Shown here: positions 22,990 through 33,624 of the stretch, one piece after another
Numbering within the stretch: position 1 is the stretch's first letter
Layout: every line of letters begins with the position of its first letter
IMG/VR virus record: IMGVR_UViG_3300035162_004467
Location: 1 to 64,000 of that record
DNA: 64,000 nucleotides
Direction: 5' to 3' (one strand)
Source of the DNA: a virus
The notes under the pieces: model-generated
What the model saw: the letters and a program-made list of their open reading frames with translations, nothing else
Database searches by the model: none
What the model was told of the DNA's origin: nothing
Program-made: the position numbers and the translations under genes

Positions 22990-23846
22990 GCGAACGAACT
23001 TCATTGCTACTCTTAGATATATTAAGGGGTTATAGTAAAATAACCTATAAATATAAAAAATACTATTTTAAACACTTCAAGATATACGATAGTCTAAAAC
23101 TTGAAGAGTTTGAGTCAGATTGTATACATCAAGCTAAGAAACAGGGCATTAAGGGTGAAAAGCAACTCTTAGAACAAGCTATTAAAAGAGGCAATTGGTC
23201 GAAGGAGGAGGAAGCTTCACAGAAAGATTTGAAGTGGATGATTGATAAATCAAGAAAAGCCTCTTTAAAGATAGCAGATAATAATACGAAAAAAAGTTTT
23301 GAGGATTCTATTCGGAAACAAGTTGATGAACTTGCCGAACTAGAAATTAAAAAAAATCAATTCATCATTCATAGTGCTGAAAATTTAGCCAGAAGGAAAA
23401 GGGTAAATGAAGAAATTAGTCTGAGTCTTTTTTACAATGAAGAGATGACAGAAATTATTAGTGAAGACGACCTAATTTTATTACTTCCCGAAGTTAACTT
23501 ATTAATAAATGACCTAAGTAATTCTGAAAAGATACTTAAGGTTTCTTACGATCCTTCTTTTTTTGATATCTATTGTTTAAATTATAGACAGCCGAACAAG
23601 ATAATAGACAAAACCATTTATGACATAACTATATGGCAAAAAAATCTGTTGTCTTACGCTTCTGTTCTTTTAAATAAGCTGCAAAACTATGATATTCCTG
23701 ACGATGTTAAAGAGGATGCATTGAAATTATATAATTTCCAGCAAAAAGAGGACTCCTCGAAAGAAGATAAAGTCACAGAAGGGGTATCTGATCTGAGGGC
23801 TAAAATGGCGCAAAATGGAGGAAAGCTGACAGCAGAAGACTTTTAG
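22986..23846 (+). CDS. Second tail assembly chaperone candidate
   Basis: A 286-residue charged helical protein (basic first half with KITYKYKKYYFKHF, acidic second half) directly before the tape measure, where lambda has the GT product. No slippery heptamer is visible at the junction with the upstream gene; the ATGA overlap suggests reinitiation instead of frameshifting. Its TAG stop overlaps the late promoter element of the tape measure gene. Confidence 0.5.
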   Translation: MSERTSLLLLDILRGYSKITYKYKKYYFKHFKIYDSLKLEEFESDCIHQAKKQGIKGEKQLLEQAIKRGNWSKEEEASQKDLKWMIDKSRKASLKIADNNTKKSFEDSIRKQVDELAELEIKKNQFIIHSAENLARRKRVNEEISLSLFYNEEMTEIISEDDLILLLPEVNLLINDLSNSEKILKVSYDPSFFDIYCLNYRQPNKIIDKTIYDITIWQKNLLSYASVLLNKLQNYDIPDDVKEDALKLYNFQQKEDSSKEDKVTEGVSDLRAKMAQNGGKLTAEDF

Positions 23847-23855
23847 TGTATTAAA
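23846..23855 (+). promoter_or_regulatory. Late-type promoter element before the tape measure gene
   Basis: TTTTAGTGTATTAAA, with the GTG 15 nt before the ATG at 23861. The TAG of the upstream stop codon is part of the element. Confidence 0.5.
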
Positions 23856-23860
23856 TTGCG

Positions 23861-26800
23861 ATGCCTGCTCCAATTAATATTAATGCTAATTTAAACTTAA
23901 ATCCAGCTAGTATCAATGCCTCTGCCAAGCAGGTGCAACAAGCTTTAGGTAGAATTACAGGCCAAGCTTCTGAGTTTCAAAAATCTCTAGATGCGTCTAC
24001 CGCTCGTGTCTTTGCTTTTGGAGCTACTACTACTGTGATTAACGGGATTACCCAATCTTTTAGGGCATTAGTGTCAACCACTATTAATGTAGAAGCGAAG
24101 TTAAAAGAGATTAATTCTATCTTAGGTGCAGGAGCTTCAGAGTTCAACAAATATAGAAATTCAATTTTTCAGGTAGCTAAAAGCACAGGGCAATCGTTTA
24201 ACACTGTAGCAGAAGGTGCTGCTGAACTTGCTAGGCAAGGTCTTGGTGCAGCAGAGAGTGCTAAAAGATTAGAAGCCGCTCTTGTTCTTACTAGGATTTC
24301 TGGACTTGGAGCGGAGCAATCAGTGAAGGCTCTAACAGCAGCAATGAATGGTTTCACTTCTGCTGGGTTAACTGCGGAGCAAGTGGTTAACAAAATTGTT
24401 GCTGTTGATACTGCATTTGCTGTTTCTGCTCAAGACCTTGCCGATGGTTTTAGTCGAGCTGGATCTACGGCAGAAGATGCGGGAGTTTCTTTCGATGAAC
24501 TGCTTGGTTTAATTACCGCTGTTGAGCAGAGGACTGCGCGAGGTGGAGCTGTTATTGGTAACGCATTTAAATCAATTTTTACTCGCTTGAGCAGGGGTTC
24601 TACAATCGAAGATCTACAATCATTGGGCGTTGCGATAGATGCAAACCAGTCTGGTGTACAAAAATTAAAATCTTTATCTGACGCATTGGAAAAGATATCT
24701 GATCCAACTATAGCAAGTCAAATCAAAGAACTCGCTGGTGGTGTGTTCCAAATTAACGTTGTTAGTGCCGCATTAAAAGATATTGGCAACGATGCTTCTA
24801 TTTTTGGGGAGGCCACCACGACTTCTTTTAAGGCTATAAACGAAGCTACGGAAAAAAATAATGCTCTTAATGATACACTGAAAGCCAACTTAAATTCTCT
24901 TGTTGTTAGCGCGACAAGCCTTGGAGAGAAGATAGGCCAGCTTACTTTCGCTCCTTTGTTGGGGAGCCTAGTTGGGATTGGGACAACCTTAGCAGAAGGG
25001 CTAGATAAAGCTCTTGATCCAGAAAAAGGCAATAAATTTGTTCAAGGATTATTCAAGATTATTGGAGGATTTATCTCTGGTCCGGGGTTAGCATTATTTA
25101 CATTAGCTTTTGTTAAGATCTTTAAGACCGTCCTCAGATTCGCTAGAGAAGGATTTAAGACGGTAATGGAAATGGGTTCTGCTGCCGAAAGAGTCAAGAA
25201 TATTGAAGGTGGTATTGTTGGCTTATTACAGAAAGATGCTGGCTTAAGGAAGAAACTTGTAAGCACTACTGCGACACAAGCTCAAAAAGAACAAGCTGTA
25301 ATCGCGGCCATTAAAAAAGAGAACAGCTTATTAACTCAACAAGAACAGCTAGTAAGAAGGATTGCGAAGGCAACAGCTGCAAGAGGAGTTAGAGGGTATG
25401 GTGGATCAACTGGTTTCACTGGCAAGCGAGGGAAGCGTTTCGCTGCTGGAGGGGAGGGACAAATGGAGCCGAACTTGATGACCGCTATGGCGAAGGAGGC
25501 TAGAGATGCTCCTAGTGGAGCGTCTCCTTTTGTAACTAATTTTAGAGGCAACCCTGCTGTTATGAACACTTCCGAAATGCAAGTTCGCATTAATGGAAGA
25601 GAACAAATCTTGCGCGAAGATCAAATCCCTAGATTTAACAAAGGTAGCGGGAAGAAGAACAAATTCAAAGGTCCAAAAGCGGGAGCCACAGGGACTAAGG
25701 TTGCGAATGATAAAGAATTTGGAGATCGTTTCGTGATGTTGACTCCGAAAATAGACGAAAGAAGTCATTTCGGTCCAATGACGGTGGATGATAAGAAGCA
25801 CAAGGCGACGCATCAAGTTCATGGAATAAAGTCATCTCAAATTAAAAAAGCGTCTGACAAGGAAGAAAATTCTCTAGAGAAAAGAGTTAAAGACAATTTA
25901 TTTAAAGAGGCTGCTGATTGGACTTCAAGAATAAAGCCATTAGATAAATCTGCACCAGTATCTGAAATAGCAAAAGGATTTGATAGTACTCGTGGGGCCA
26001 AAGGAGCTTTACAAGCTGCTATTGGGTCTGCATTTGAAGTGGGCATAAGCAAATCTTTAAAGTATGAGGCTAGAGAGAGAGATCAGGGTGGTGATTTCGA
26101 TGTTAGAGGAGGGCCAAATATCAGCCAAATTCAAAAGCTTTTTGGGATACGTCAGACTATTGGTGATTTTAAAAATGCTAGCTCTGATGGAAACAAGAGA
26201 TCATTCGTAAGAAAAGTAAGAAGAGAGAAACTGGCTGGAGCATTTACTAAAGAAGAGGCCGATCAACAAGCTGCAAAAGCAGCCGACAAAAAAGGAACGA
26301 ACCTTAGATCCGAAAAGAGGAAAGCATATAGCGCACAAAGAGCGAGTAGAATGCCAAACTTACGTCGTAGAGTCCCAACTAATGCGAAAGGTTCATTGCC
26401 AAATTTAAAGTTAAACAAACATGTCCCTAATTACGCAGCTGGTAGTCTAATAAGACCTTTGCTAGGTCTTCTCAAAGGAGGGGGGAGAAGTAGTAAACTT
26501 CTTGGAGGAGGGGCGAGGAAAGCTTCTTTTGGGAAGAGAGCGAAACACCTTGTAGGCAGAGGGGTTGAGGGCGCAAAGCAGAGAGTCAAGGGTAGCGGAA
26601 GTTTAGGCGCGAGTATCGGCTTGAGCATGTTGTCAACCCAACTGCAAGAGGCGAACAAAGCAATAGAAGGTGAAGCGATAACTACCAAGCAAGCTCTTAC
26701 GACTGTCGGGACTGAGATGGCTAGTTTCGCTGCGACCGGAGCAGCGATAGGGGGTCCGATTGGTGCAGCTGCTGGAGCTTTAGTTGGTTTAGGAATAGGC

Positions 26801-28258
26801 TTATTTAAAAATAAATCAGCTTTGGAAGAATACGGGGCAGCGTTGAAAGCTAATGAAGAGAAACAAAAGAAGCTTCAAAAAATAACGATAGCTCAAAGCG
26901 AAGGCTTTCAAGGGCGGAGTAAAGATACTGTCATGAGCCAATTAAGCAAGGTTGGTGGGGCAGGTTTCGAGAATCTTGATCTTAGAGCACCACTCCAAAA
27001 TTTAGAGAACCAACTAAAAGCATTAACAATGGAAGCTCCTACAGAAGAAAGGGGGCAGGATCAGATTGATAAGGAGCATGCAGCCACTTTAGTACAATAT
27101 ACAAAAAAAACAAAAGAAGCAGGGGCAATAGCAGCAAAAACTGGGGAAATAATAAGAAAAGTAAATAAAGTAAGAGAACTTGAAGCAAAAATATTAAAAT
27201 TTAAAAGCCAAAACGAAGGAAAAGCATTAAAATCAGCAGTAGCAAAACAGAGATCGAAACTTGATGATGCGTCAGACTTAATGAAAGGAGTCCAAGGGCC
27301 ATTTGCAGGGATTATAAACAGAGACCTTGATGTTGGAAAAAAACAAACAGATGCGGCTGATGCGAGGGGTGATCTTGAAGATTTAAAAACTCAGTTAAGA
27401 GTAACGCAAAATCCAACCGAAAGGCTCGCGCTTAATGCAGAAATAAATAAGGCATCAGAAAACTTTAGCAAAAAAGTAAAAGATGCCGCTATTTTCATGG
27501 TGCAGAAGCAAACAGAAATAGCGAATAGACAAGCAGAAGTTGCTAAAGAGTCTGCTAAATTACAAACTGAAGCTATTCAGACTGCTATATCAGGCATCTC
27601 CAAAGGAGTCCGAGGCGAAAAGATTAATCTCAACAATATATCAGATTTCAGGAAAGATTTCAAGGGCGCAAAGACAGACGAAGACAAGGCCAAGCTTATT
27701 GCTGAATTTGAAGGAACGACACTTTCTGGTTTGTCTGAAGCAATGAAAGAGGCTTTAAGGAAAGCGGCTGGATTAGCGTCTGGAGACAGTAGAGAGCTAA
27801 TAGGCGAAAGTGGTCTAACGAGCCTTAATGAAAGTGCTCGTATCGAAGGAGGGGACAAGCTAGATAAAAAATCAAGAGATGATATCTATAATTCGATGCC
27901 ATCAAAAGCTAATGACAAAAGAAGGAACGATTTGGACCAAATTGCAGCAGCATTAAAAACACAAGCTGATGGATTAGCGACAAAAATGAAGGACTTCGGG
28001 AAAGCATTTCAGGCTGAAGCCGTAACAGCTGAGATGGCGAAAGTGGGAGCGGCATTGAACAAAGCAGCTGAAAATGCAGAAGCATTAGCTGGGGCGACAG
28101 GTGTAGTTACCAGCATAGCAACAAAGGTCAATGGACTAATAACTAGGGTCGATGTAAACCTTGATGTCCAAGCGAAAAGACTGGATGTACTTGAAGGACA
28201 AAGAGATACAACGAACGCACAAGTGAACGACATGGCTGAAGCTCTAGCACCCAAATGA
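23861..28258 (+). CDS. Tape measure protein with internal nuclease-like domain
   Basis: A 1465-residue protein, the longest gene here, which sets tail length; the usual scaling of about 1.5 angstrom per residue would give roughly 0.2 micrometre. It has alpha-helical phage-type repeats at the N-terminus (ALGRITGQ..., ELARQGLG), hydrophobic segments near residues 390-420 and about 950-985, and long coiled coils to the C-terminus. Around residues 715-790 it holds a PD-(D/E)XK-like pattern: E726 (SAFEVGISK), GGDFDV with D745/D747, and IGDFKN with D769 and K771. A motif like HVPNYAAGSL near residue 855 recalls repeats seen in large tail proteins of aquatic phages. Confidence 0.88.
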   Translation: MPAPININANLNLNPASINASAKQVQQALGRITGQASEFQKSLDASTARVFAFGATTTVINGITQSFRALVSTTINVEAKLKEINSILGAGASEFNKYRNSIFQVAKSTGQSFNTVAEGAAELARQGLGAAESAKRLEAALVLTRISGLGAEQSVKALTAAMNGFTSAGLTAEQVVNKIVAVDTAFAVSAQDLADGFSRAGSTAEDAGVSFDELLGLITAVEQRTARGGAVIGNAFKSIFTRLSRGSTIEDLQSLGVAIDANQSGVQKLKSLSDALEKISDPTIASQIKELAGGVFQINVVSAALKDIGNDASIFGEATTTSFKAINEATEKNNALNDTLKANLNSLVVSATSLGEKIGQLTFAPLLGSLVGIGTTLAEGLDKALDPEKGNKFVQGLFKIIGGFISGPGLALFTLAFVKIFKTVLRFAREGFKTVMEMGSAAERVKNIEGGIVGLLQKDAGLRKKLVSTTATQAQKEQAVIAAIKKENSLLTQQEQLVRRIAKATAARGVRGYGGSTGFTGKRGKRFAAGGEGQMEPNLMTAMAKEARDAPSGASPFVTNFRGNPAVMNTSEMQVRINGREQILREDQIPRFNKGSGKKNKFKGPKAGATGTKVANDKEFGDRFVMLTPKIDERSHFGPMTVDDKKHKATHQVHGIKSSQIKKASDKEENSLEKRVKDNLFKEAADWTSRIKPLDKSAPVSEIAKGFDSTRGAKGALQAAIGSAFEVGISKSLKYEARERDQGGDFDVRGGPNISQIQKLFGIRQTIGDFKNASSDGNKRSFVRKVRREKLAGAFTKEEADQQAAKAADKKGTNLRSEKRKAYSAQRASRMPNLRRRVPTNAKGSLPNLKLNKHVPNYAAGSLIRPLLGLLKGGGRSSKLLGGGARKASFGKRAKHLVGRGVEGAKQRVKGSGSLGASIGLSMLSTQLQEANKAIEGEAITTKQALTTVGTEMASFAATGAAIGGPIGAAAGALVGLGIGLFKNKSALEEYGAALKANEEKQKKLQKITIAQSEGFQGRSKDTVMSQLSKVGGAGFENLDLRAPLQNLENQLKALTMEAPTEERGQDQIDKEHAATLVQYTKKTKEAGAIAAKTGEIIRKVNKVRELEAKILKFKSQNEGKALKSAVAKQRSKLDDASDLMKGVQGPFAGIINRDLDVGKKQTDAADARGDLEDLKTQLRVTQNPTERLALNAEINKASENFSKKVKDAAIFMVQKQTEIANRQAEVAKESAKLQTEAIQTAISGISKGVRGEKINLNNISDFRKDFKGAKTDEDKAKLIAEFEGTTLSGLSEAMKEALRKAAGLASGDSRELIGESGLTSLNESARIEGGDKLDKKSRDDIYNSMPSKANDKRRNDLDQIAAALKTQADGLATKMKDFGKAFQAEAVTAEMAKVGAALNKAAENAEALAGATGVVTSIATKVNGLITRVDVNLDVQAKRLDVLEGQRDTTNAQVNDMAEALAPK

Positions 28259-28279
28259 TTAGCTGATAATTTTTTTTAA

Positions 28280-29824
28280 ATGAGCCTTTTAGTAAATAAT
28301 GTAGTCGATTCTAACTCGCAAATCTCGTACTCTTATTTAGAGAGTGAAGATGTCTTTGGGTATTTAGTTACTTTAAACTATACTTTAAAAATAGAAGATG
28401 TGCTTTTCGATAATAACGATGGAGTTCTTCTTTCTGGTAGAGCAGCAATTAGGGCAGCTTACAAAAGACAAAATATAACAGCAAGGATCGCTGGTGACGA
28501 AATCCTTAATGGATTAATTACTAACGTTTCCTTTGGAGAAGGATCTCTCAATGGTGAAGATACAGTTAGTATTGGGATTCAAGAAAGGAGGAGATTAGAT
28601 GATTACAGTTCAAAGACTTTTGCGAAATACATCCCTAACCCTCATTTATTAGAAAGCTTCGCAGAAAGCTATACATTCAGTAGGTCTGGTTCAGATTACT
28701 CATATTCAAGGAATATATCTATTAAGTATTCTCAAGATGCAGGAAATCAATTTTTGACAAACGCCAAGATATTTCTCACTAACTATTACTACTCTAATAG
28801 GCCCAACTTAGGATACTATGAAGATGGTATATCTGAAAACGCTAGGTTTAATGATAATTATAATGGAACTCTCAATCAGGCAATAGATTTAGTAAACTTA
28901 TCTGTTAATCTTCAAGAAAATTTTGACTCTTCTTTTATTGTTGATTCTGAAAATGTATCTAAGAAAATTACTAATTCAATCTCTATTGATCAAAGAGGTT
29001 ATTTGGAGAAAGTAATTAATGTTGAATTTACTTCTATAAAGTATGATTCATCTAATGTTTTAGGTTCTGCTATCGCGTCAACAATAGATAGCATAATTTC
29101 TGACGAACAGACTAAATTTGGGAAGCCATTTTCAATAGAAAAAGGGATAGCCAAAGATTCAAGAAGGGCTAATCTATCTATTAGCTTCTCTACTAACCCA
29201 GCGCTATCACAAGATAATAGCGTTATTTATAACTGCGCCAAAAATAAAGCTGGAGCATTTTTTGAATACGATTTGAGTGTTACATACAAAGCTAAAGATA
29301 AGAACTCTCAAACAAGATATGACAGCGTTTTAGCTTTATGGACCTCCAACAAAGATAAAAATGAAAGCAAGGTTGTAGGTTTGTTTTCAGAAGCCACAGA
29401 CATATACGAGAAATCAAGATCGTCTACAATTGATAAACCCAAAGGGTTAGTGACAGAAAATATAAAATATACTACTGATGACTCGTATGACTCTGGTCCT
29501 TTACCAAAAGGCATATTAAAATTCAATATTTCGGTTCAGAAGCAAGATAAGGTTAAAAGAAGTTCTGTTGTTCTTGATTTAACAAATCTAAAGCAAAAGC
29601 TCGTGACTTCCGATTTAAATAAGCTGGGTTCAGCTACTGTCACAGCTACCGTTACTTCAGACCCAGCATACGGGAACTTTCATGGGAAGGACTTCTTAAA
29701 TGGGAAAACCTCAGAAATGAATGCATTTTTAGAAGAGACAACCTTTTATGCTGCGAGTGATATTGTATCATCTAATTTGTCAGATGGGACTACAACTCGT
29801 GTAATACAATATATAATCGCTTAA
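28280..29824 (+). CDS. Distal tail structural protein
   Basis: A 514-residue beta-rich protein directly after the tape measure, where Dit-type distal tail proteins occur. It shows repeated strand segments (SRNISIKYSQDA, LSISFSTNPALS) and no enzymatic motif. TGATAATTTT upstream of the ATG is a weak relative of the late promoter element. It probably forms the ring joining tube and tip. Confidence 0.6.
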   Translation: MSLLVNNVVDSNSQISYSYLESEDVFGYLVTLNYTLKIEDVLFDNNDGVLLSGRAAIRAAYKRQNITARIAGDEILNGLITNVSFGEGSLNGEDTVSIGIQERRRLDDYSSKTFAKYIPNPHLLESFAESYTFSRSGSDYSYSRNISIKYSQDAGNQFLTNAKIFLTNYYYSNRPNLGYYEDGISENARFNDNYNGTLNQAIDLVNLSVNLQENFDSSFIVDSENVSKKITNSISIDQRGYLEKVINVEFTSIKYDSSNVLGSAIASTIDSIISDEQTKFGKPFSIEKGIAKDSRRANLSISFSTNPALSQDNSVIYNCAKNKAGAFFEYDLSVTYKAKDKNSQTRYDSVLALWTSNKDKNESKVVGLFSEATDIYEKSRSSTIDKPKGLVTENIKYTTDDSYDSGPLPKGILKFNISVQKQDKVKRSSVVLDLTNLKQKLVTSDLNKLGSATVTATVTSDPAYGNFHGKDFLNGKTSEMNAFLEETTFYAASDIVSSNLSDGTTTRVIQYIIA

Positions 29825-29825
29825 A

Positions 29826-31439
29826 ATGGCAACTTCGATCACATACGGGAGCTACTCTTTCCCAGAACCAATACCTCTTTTCTCCGAAGAAGATCAGGTT
29901 GTGAAACTTGCTGGCCTTTCGGATCATAGCACAATTAGGGTGAATTTGATTGGTTTTCTCACTGGGAGTGATTTAAGTGGATTATATTTGCAAAAAATGC
30001 AAATGGTTAGTGGTTTTCTAAATGAATATGAAGACTTAACTATTACAATTGGGAATGAGACTAAAACTTGTCCTTGTTCCTTCGTAGAGGGTGTTGAGTT
30101 CGGTCAAAGTGACTCTACTACAGTCCTACCATATAACTTAACTGCACTATATTATTCTGGAGAAACTTTTTCAGAATATTTTGGAGTTACAGACCCACAA
30201 AACTCTTGGTCTTATGACGAGGGGGATAATAAAGTAATTACCGCTACTCATACTCTTTCGGCGAAAGGACTGAAAGTAAATTCTGAAGATCCCTTTAGTA
30301 ATGCTCGTACATTTGTGGAAGGGAAGCTTGCTGATGGATTTGAAAATATCGCTTTATTCAATAGTGGCGATAATGCCTTCTTGATATCTAGGACGGAAAA
30401 TGTAGATAAAAAATCTAATGTTTATGGAGTCACTGAGGTATACTCATACTCTGCTGCTGATAGAGATAACTCTGCTAGATCTTATTCTGATAGTGGCGTT
30501 GTAGATCTTTCAACTTCTATTAGCTTTAGTAACGATAGTCAACTTTCAATTGCTGTTAATGGGAGTATCAAAGGCAGTATAGATGCAAACACAGGTACTC
30601 AAGTTGGGTTATTAACTACTGGGAATTTTACTTCAGCACAAGCGACTGATGTTGCGATGAATGCGCTAGTTAATTCCTACTCTGATTATGAATCAGGGGT
30701 TTATAGTTTTGTCCAAGAAGGTCCAACTGCGTTTAATTACAATTTAAATACTGGAGCTAATTTACTTGAATTTTCATTCACTTTCGATGACGCTGATAAA
30801 GTAGATTTAATAAATGGTAACGTTTTACATTCCTACGTTTCCTCTATTAGTTTGTCAAAAGATTCTGCTGTGTCTTCTGTCTCCATCCAAGGAGATCTAA
30901 AATATTTTGGGACTTTGTCTATTGACTCGACAGGAGAATTTGAAAACAATGCTCGCTTTCAGGCTATAGAATCAGCCCTCAGTGAAGTAGATCAATATTC
31001 AATAGCTGTATCTGCCATTCAAGATTTCTCTGGAGTAGCTACTGGTTACGAAATTAATTCATCTTATATCAAAGTCGAGCCAGAATCTTTCTCTATATCG
31101 AAAGATCCTGTTGAAAATACCATTTCATATAATTATAATTATAATAACCAAATAGACTTTTCGACAGGGCAATTAAAAAATTTATCTCTTAACATTCAGG
31201 ACAAACCACCTCTTGTTATTAATAGTGTCCAAGAAACAATAAGTGGATTCCAAGCTGCTGAAGTTATATCTAGAAGTTTAGGCAATTATTCTATTTCGGC
31301 AACCTGTAATAATGATGGGAGTAAATTAGATACGTTGAGGGGGCTGATATCTGGTTATTGCACTGGAGTTTATGTCATATCAGAGTCTTATTCTACAGGA
31401 CAAAATTCAATATCATATAATTTAGCAAAATATTACTAA
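29826..31439 (+). CDS. Tail tip structural protein
   Basis: A 537-residue serine/asparagine-rich beta protein starting MATSITYGSYSFPEP. Its C-terminal half (NTISYNYNYNNQIDF, LSLNIQDKPP) has a strand-and-spacer style like the preceding gene, so the two may be distant paralogues building stacked rings. It overlaps the next gene by one base (TAATG). Confidence 0.6.
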   Translation: MATSITYGSYSFPEPIPLFSEEDQVVKLAGLSDHSTIRVNLIGFLTGSDLSGLYLQKMQMVSGFLNEYEDLTITIGNETKTCPCSFVEGVEFGQSDSTTVLPYNLTALYYSGETFSEYFGVTDPQNSWSYDEGDNKVITATHTLSAKGLKVNSEDPFSNARTFVEGKLADGFENIALFNSGDNAFLISRTENVDKKSNVYGVTEVYSYSAADRDNSARSYSDSGVVDLSTSISFSNDSQLSIAVNGSIKGSIDANTGTQVGLLTTGNFTSAQATDVAMNALVNSYSDYESGVYSFVQEGPTAFNYNLNTGANLLEFSFTFDDADKVDLINGNVLHSYVSSISLSKDSAVSSVSIQGDLKYFGTLSIDSTGEFENNARFQAIESALSEVDQYSIAVSAIQDFSGVATGYEINSSYIKVEPESFSISKDPVENTISYNYNYNNQIDFSTGQLKNLSLNIQDKPPLVINSVQETISGFQAAEVISRSLGNYSISATCNNDGSKLDTLRGLISGYCTGVYVISESYSTGQNSISYNLAKYY

Positions 31440-32821
31440 TGAGCGATATAGGTTTACTTTTTAAATTGCAAGATAAGCAATCGTCTAACCAGAAGCTATC
31501 AGCTTTTTATGATTTTACATTTGACTCTTCAGATGAAGCCAATGTACAAGGAGATAGTAGTAGTTCGACTTACACAGGAGTGCAAGTCAACTCTACTTTC
31601 GCCAATGATACTTCTTTACATACTGGATTTTTACTTGGGTCTATAGATAGTAGTGAAGCTAGTTCACTGATAAAGGCTTCGGGTATATTGCAAGGAAATA
31701 AGCTAAATTTAACTTCTGGAAATTTTCAAGTTCCTTTCGATGGTTTGAACGCAAACGATATATCAGTCTTGATCGATTTCGAGTTTGCTGACGGAGATTT
31801 TGATGATGGAATTATCATGGGTTGTTTCAAAACTGGAGAAGAAACGATTAATTCCTTAAATATAGAAACTTCTGAAGGATTCAATATTGGAGTTACCGAT
31901 AGGGGTCATTTGTTTTGTCAAACTTTTGGACCTAATGGTGATGCGATTAATATAGCTCACCCTATAGAGCTATCTAAAAGAAATTTAATTTCAGTATCTA
32001 CAACAGATACTTTTATCACACTTAGTTATTTTGATTATTTCAATGACTTAGTGAGAAGCTTGGCGTTGCCTGTAGATAGAAATTATATTTCCTCTACTTC
32101 AGTGTTGAATTTCGGAGGTAGCGATACTTATTTTAGATCAACGGACAATGAAACTGCAACATTTAGCGGGAGTTTAAATAGTCTAGCCATTTTCTCTGGT
32201 TACATAGAAGAAGAGTTTTTAAAAGATTTGGGGGAAGGTATGCTTGGTAGTTACAGCTTTACTGCTGGGTCTACAGTCACAGAGCAAAGACTTACTGGAT
32301 ATGCTGATACAATCAGTTATAAAACTGGAATAACTGGCTATGATTATATCTCTACTGGCACATTAGAGATAATTACAGGAAGAGAAGAATTTACTGGTAG
32401 TACATCACCGGCTTCTCCAGACAGTAAAAAAGAAGGGGAGCGTTACTACAAGTATTATACGTTAAATAATGGTAACGTTAAAACATTCTATAAAGAAGAG
32501 TTGGGCCAACTCCATTCAGATTCTGGATATATTTATTATCCAACGGGAGAAGGCGCTTTTGACACTTTAGGTTTAAACGATATATCTGAATCAATAGATG
32601 CTTATACAGAGCTTACTGGGATGACTCAAGATAAAATAACGATTGATTTGTTTGGGAAGACTCCTTTGACTGGCACACTTTCTGAAGTCAGTGGAGTTGT
32701 CCAGACTGCTTTGGAAGAAACTTATTCTATATATACCCCAAGTTCTTCTGGAGTAACTCTTGAAGAAGATAGCGAAGATTTTAAGAAAAACTTTATTTAT
32801 TACATGGGAGGTCGGTCATGA
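31439..32821 (+). CDS. Tail tip protein with LamG/concanavalin-like domain
   Basis: A 460-residue beta protein. Residues about 20-260 resemble a concanavalin/laminin-G sandwich (ISVLIDFEFADGDFDDGII, FNIGVTDRGHLF, ISVSTTDTFITLSYFD), a fold that binds glycans or decorates tail tips. The remainder is threonine/glycine-rich. It overlaps the next gene by four bases. Host-surface contact is a reasonable inference. Confidence 0.6.
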   Translation: MSDIGLLFKLQDKQSSNQKLSAFYDFTFDSSDEANVQGDSSSSTYTGVQVNSTFANDTSLHTGFLLGSIDSSEASSLIKASGILQGNKLNLTSGNFQVPFDGLNANDISVLIDFEFADGDFDDGIIMGCFKTGEETINSLNIETSEGFNIGVTDRGHLFCQTFGPNGDAINIAHPIELSKRNLISVSTTDTFITLSYFDYFNDLVRSLALPVDRNYISSTSVLNFGGSDTYFRSTDNETATFSGSLNSLAIFSGYIEEEFLKDLGEGMLGSYSFTAGSTVTEQRLTGYADTISYKTGITGYDYISTGTLEIITGREEFTGSTSPASPDSKKEGERYYKYYTLNNGNVKTFYKEELGQLHSDSGYIYYPTGEGAFDTLGLNDISESIDAYTELTGMTQDKITIDLFGKTPLTGTLSEVSGVVQTALEETYSIYTPSSSGVTLEEDSEDFKKNFIYYMGGRS

Positions 32822-33624
32822 CTTACAATTATATTGTATCTACTGGAGACTCTACTATATCAGGTAGTGTTCTAAATATTTTGGATAACAATCAAATCTC
32901 TTATTCTAGACAACAATATGAAAAAGATATATATGTCATTCGAGACGAGGATGGGGAACAAAAAGAAAACCCATTTTATTTTAATGATTCTATAATCACG
33001 GGATCAAATTGCTCTTTATTAAGCCTCAACTCTCAAACTTTACTTGAGGGAGGATTTTCTATCACAACTGGGGCAAACAAATATTATTATAATATAAATG
33101 ACTCTGGTAATTATGTTGTTGATGCAGAGAATTCAAAAGGTAATATTATTTTTGATCCAGTTTTAACCTTAGGCTATCAGGATTTCATCCTTTATGATAA
33201 AAGAGATTTTGCTACTGGAATTTTAATTTACTCTACTTCTTCTTTTGATTTTATAGCTATTGATGCTCTTAGATCTAAAGTAGATTCTGCTTATTCTAAT
33301 GCTTCGACAGCAGGGCTTTTATTTGATAATTACGATGTTTTTTTTAATGGGCAAAAGTTAAAGTTATATGAATACCCCAATTCTACTGTTACAGGGAACT
33401 TCTTTGCTATCCCCAAAAAAGATGGAATAATTGATGTGCATTCTGATGAGCCTGATTTATTCGGGTCAGGATTTGTAGAGCACCACCTTGATCTTTATTT
33501 AAATGGAATGGAGCAAGATAATCAAGATTGTCTTCAATTGTATACTGGAGTGTATATGATAGAGACAGGGGTGAACTCTTCGTTCACTTTGGTTAGTGAA
33601 GAAACAGAAACTTATGTATTGTAA
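32818..33624 (+). CDS. Tail tip protein, 268 aa
   Basis: A beta-rich, tyrosine- and asparagine-rich protein placed between the LamG-like protein and the putative tail hub. The middle (VFFNGQKLKLYEYPNSTVTG) recalls domains that display ligands on tail tips. It shares ATGA-type and one-base overlaps with its neighbours, so the five tail-tip genes form one transcript. No family identified. Confidence 0.55.
   Translation: MTYNYIVSTGDSTISGSVLNILDNNQISYSRQQYEKDIYVIRDEDGEQKENPFYFNDSIITGSNCSLLSLNSQTLLEGGFSITTGANKYYYNINDSGNYVVDAENSKGNIIFDPVLTLGYQDFILYDKRDFATGILIYSTSSFDFIAIDALRSKVDSAYSNASTAGLLFDNYDVFFNGQKLKLYEYPNSTVTGNFFAIPKKDGIIDVHSDEPDLFGSGFVEHHLDLYLNGMEQDNQDCLQLYTGVYMIETGVNSSFTLVSEETETYVL

Noticed and set aside
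22980-22995. Programmed frameshift between the two tail chaperone candidates, as in lambda G/GT
   Set aside because: No slippery heptamer is present at the junction, and an ATGA overlap explains expression of the second gene.
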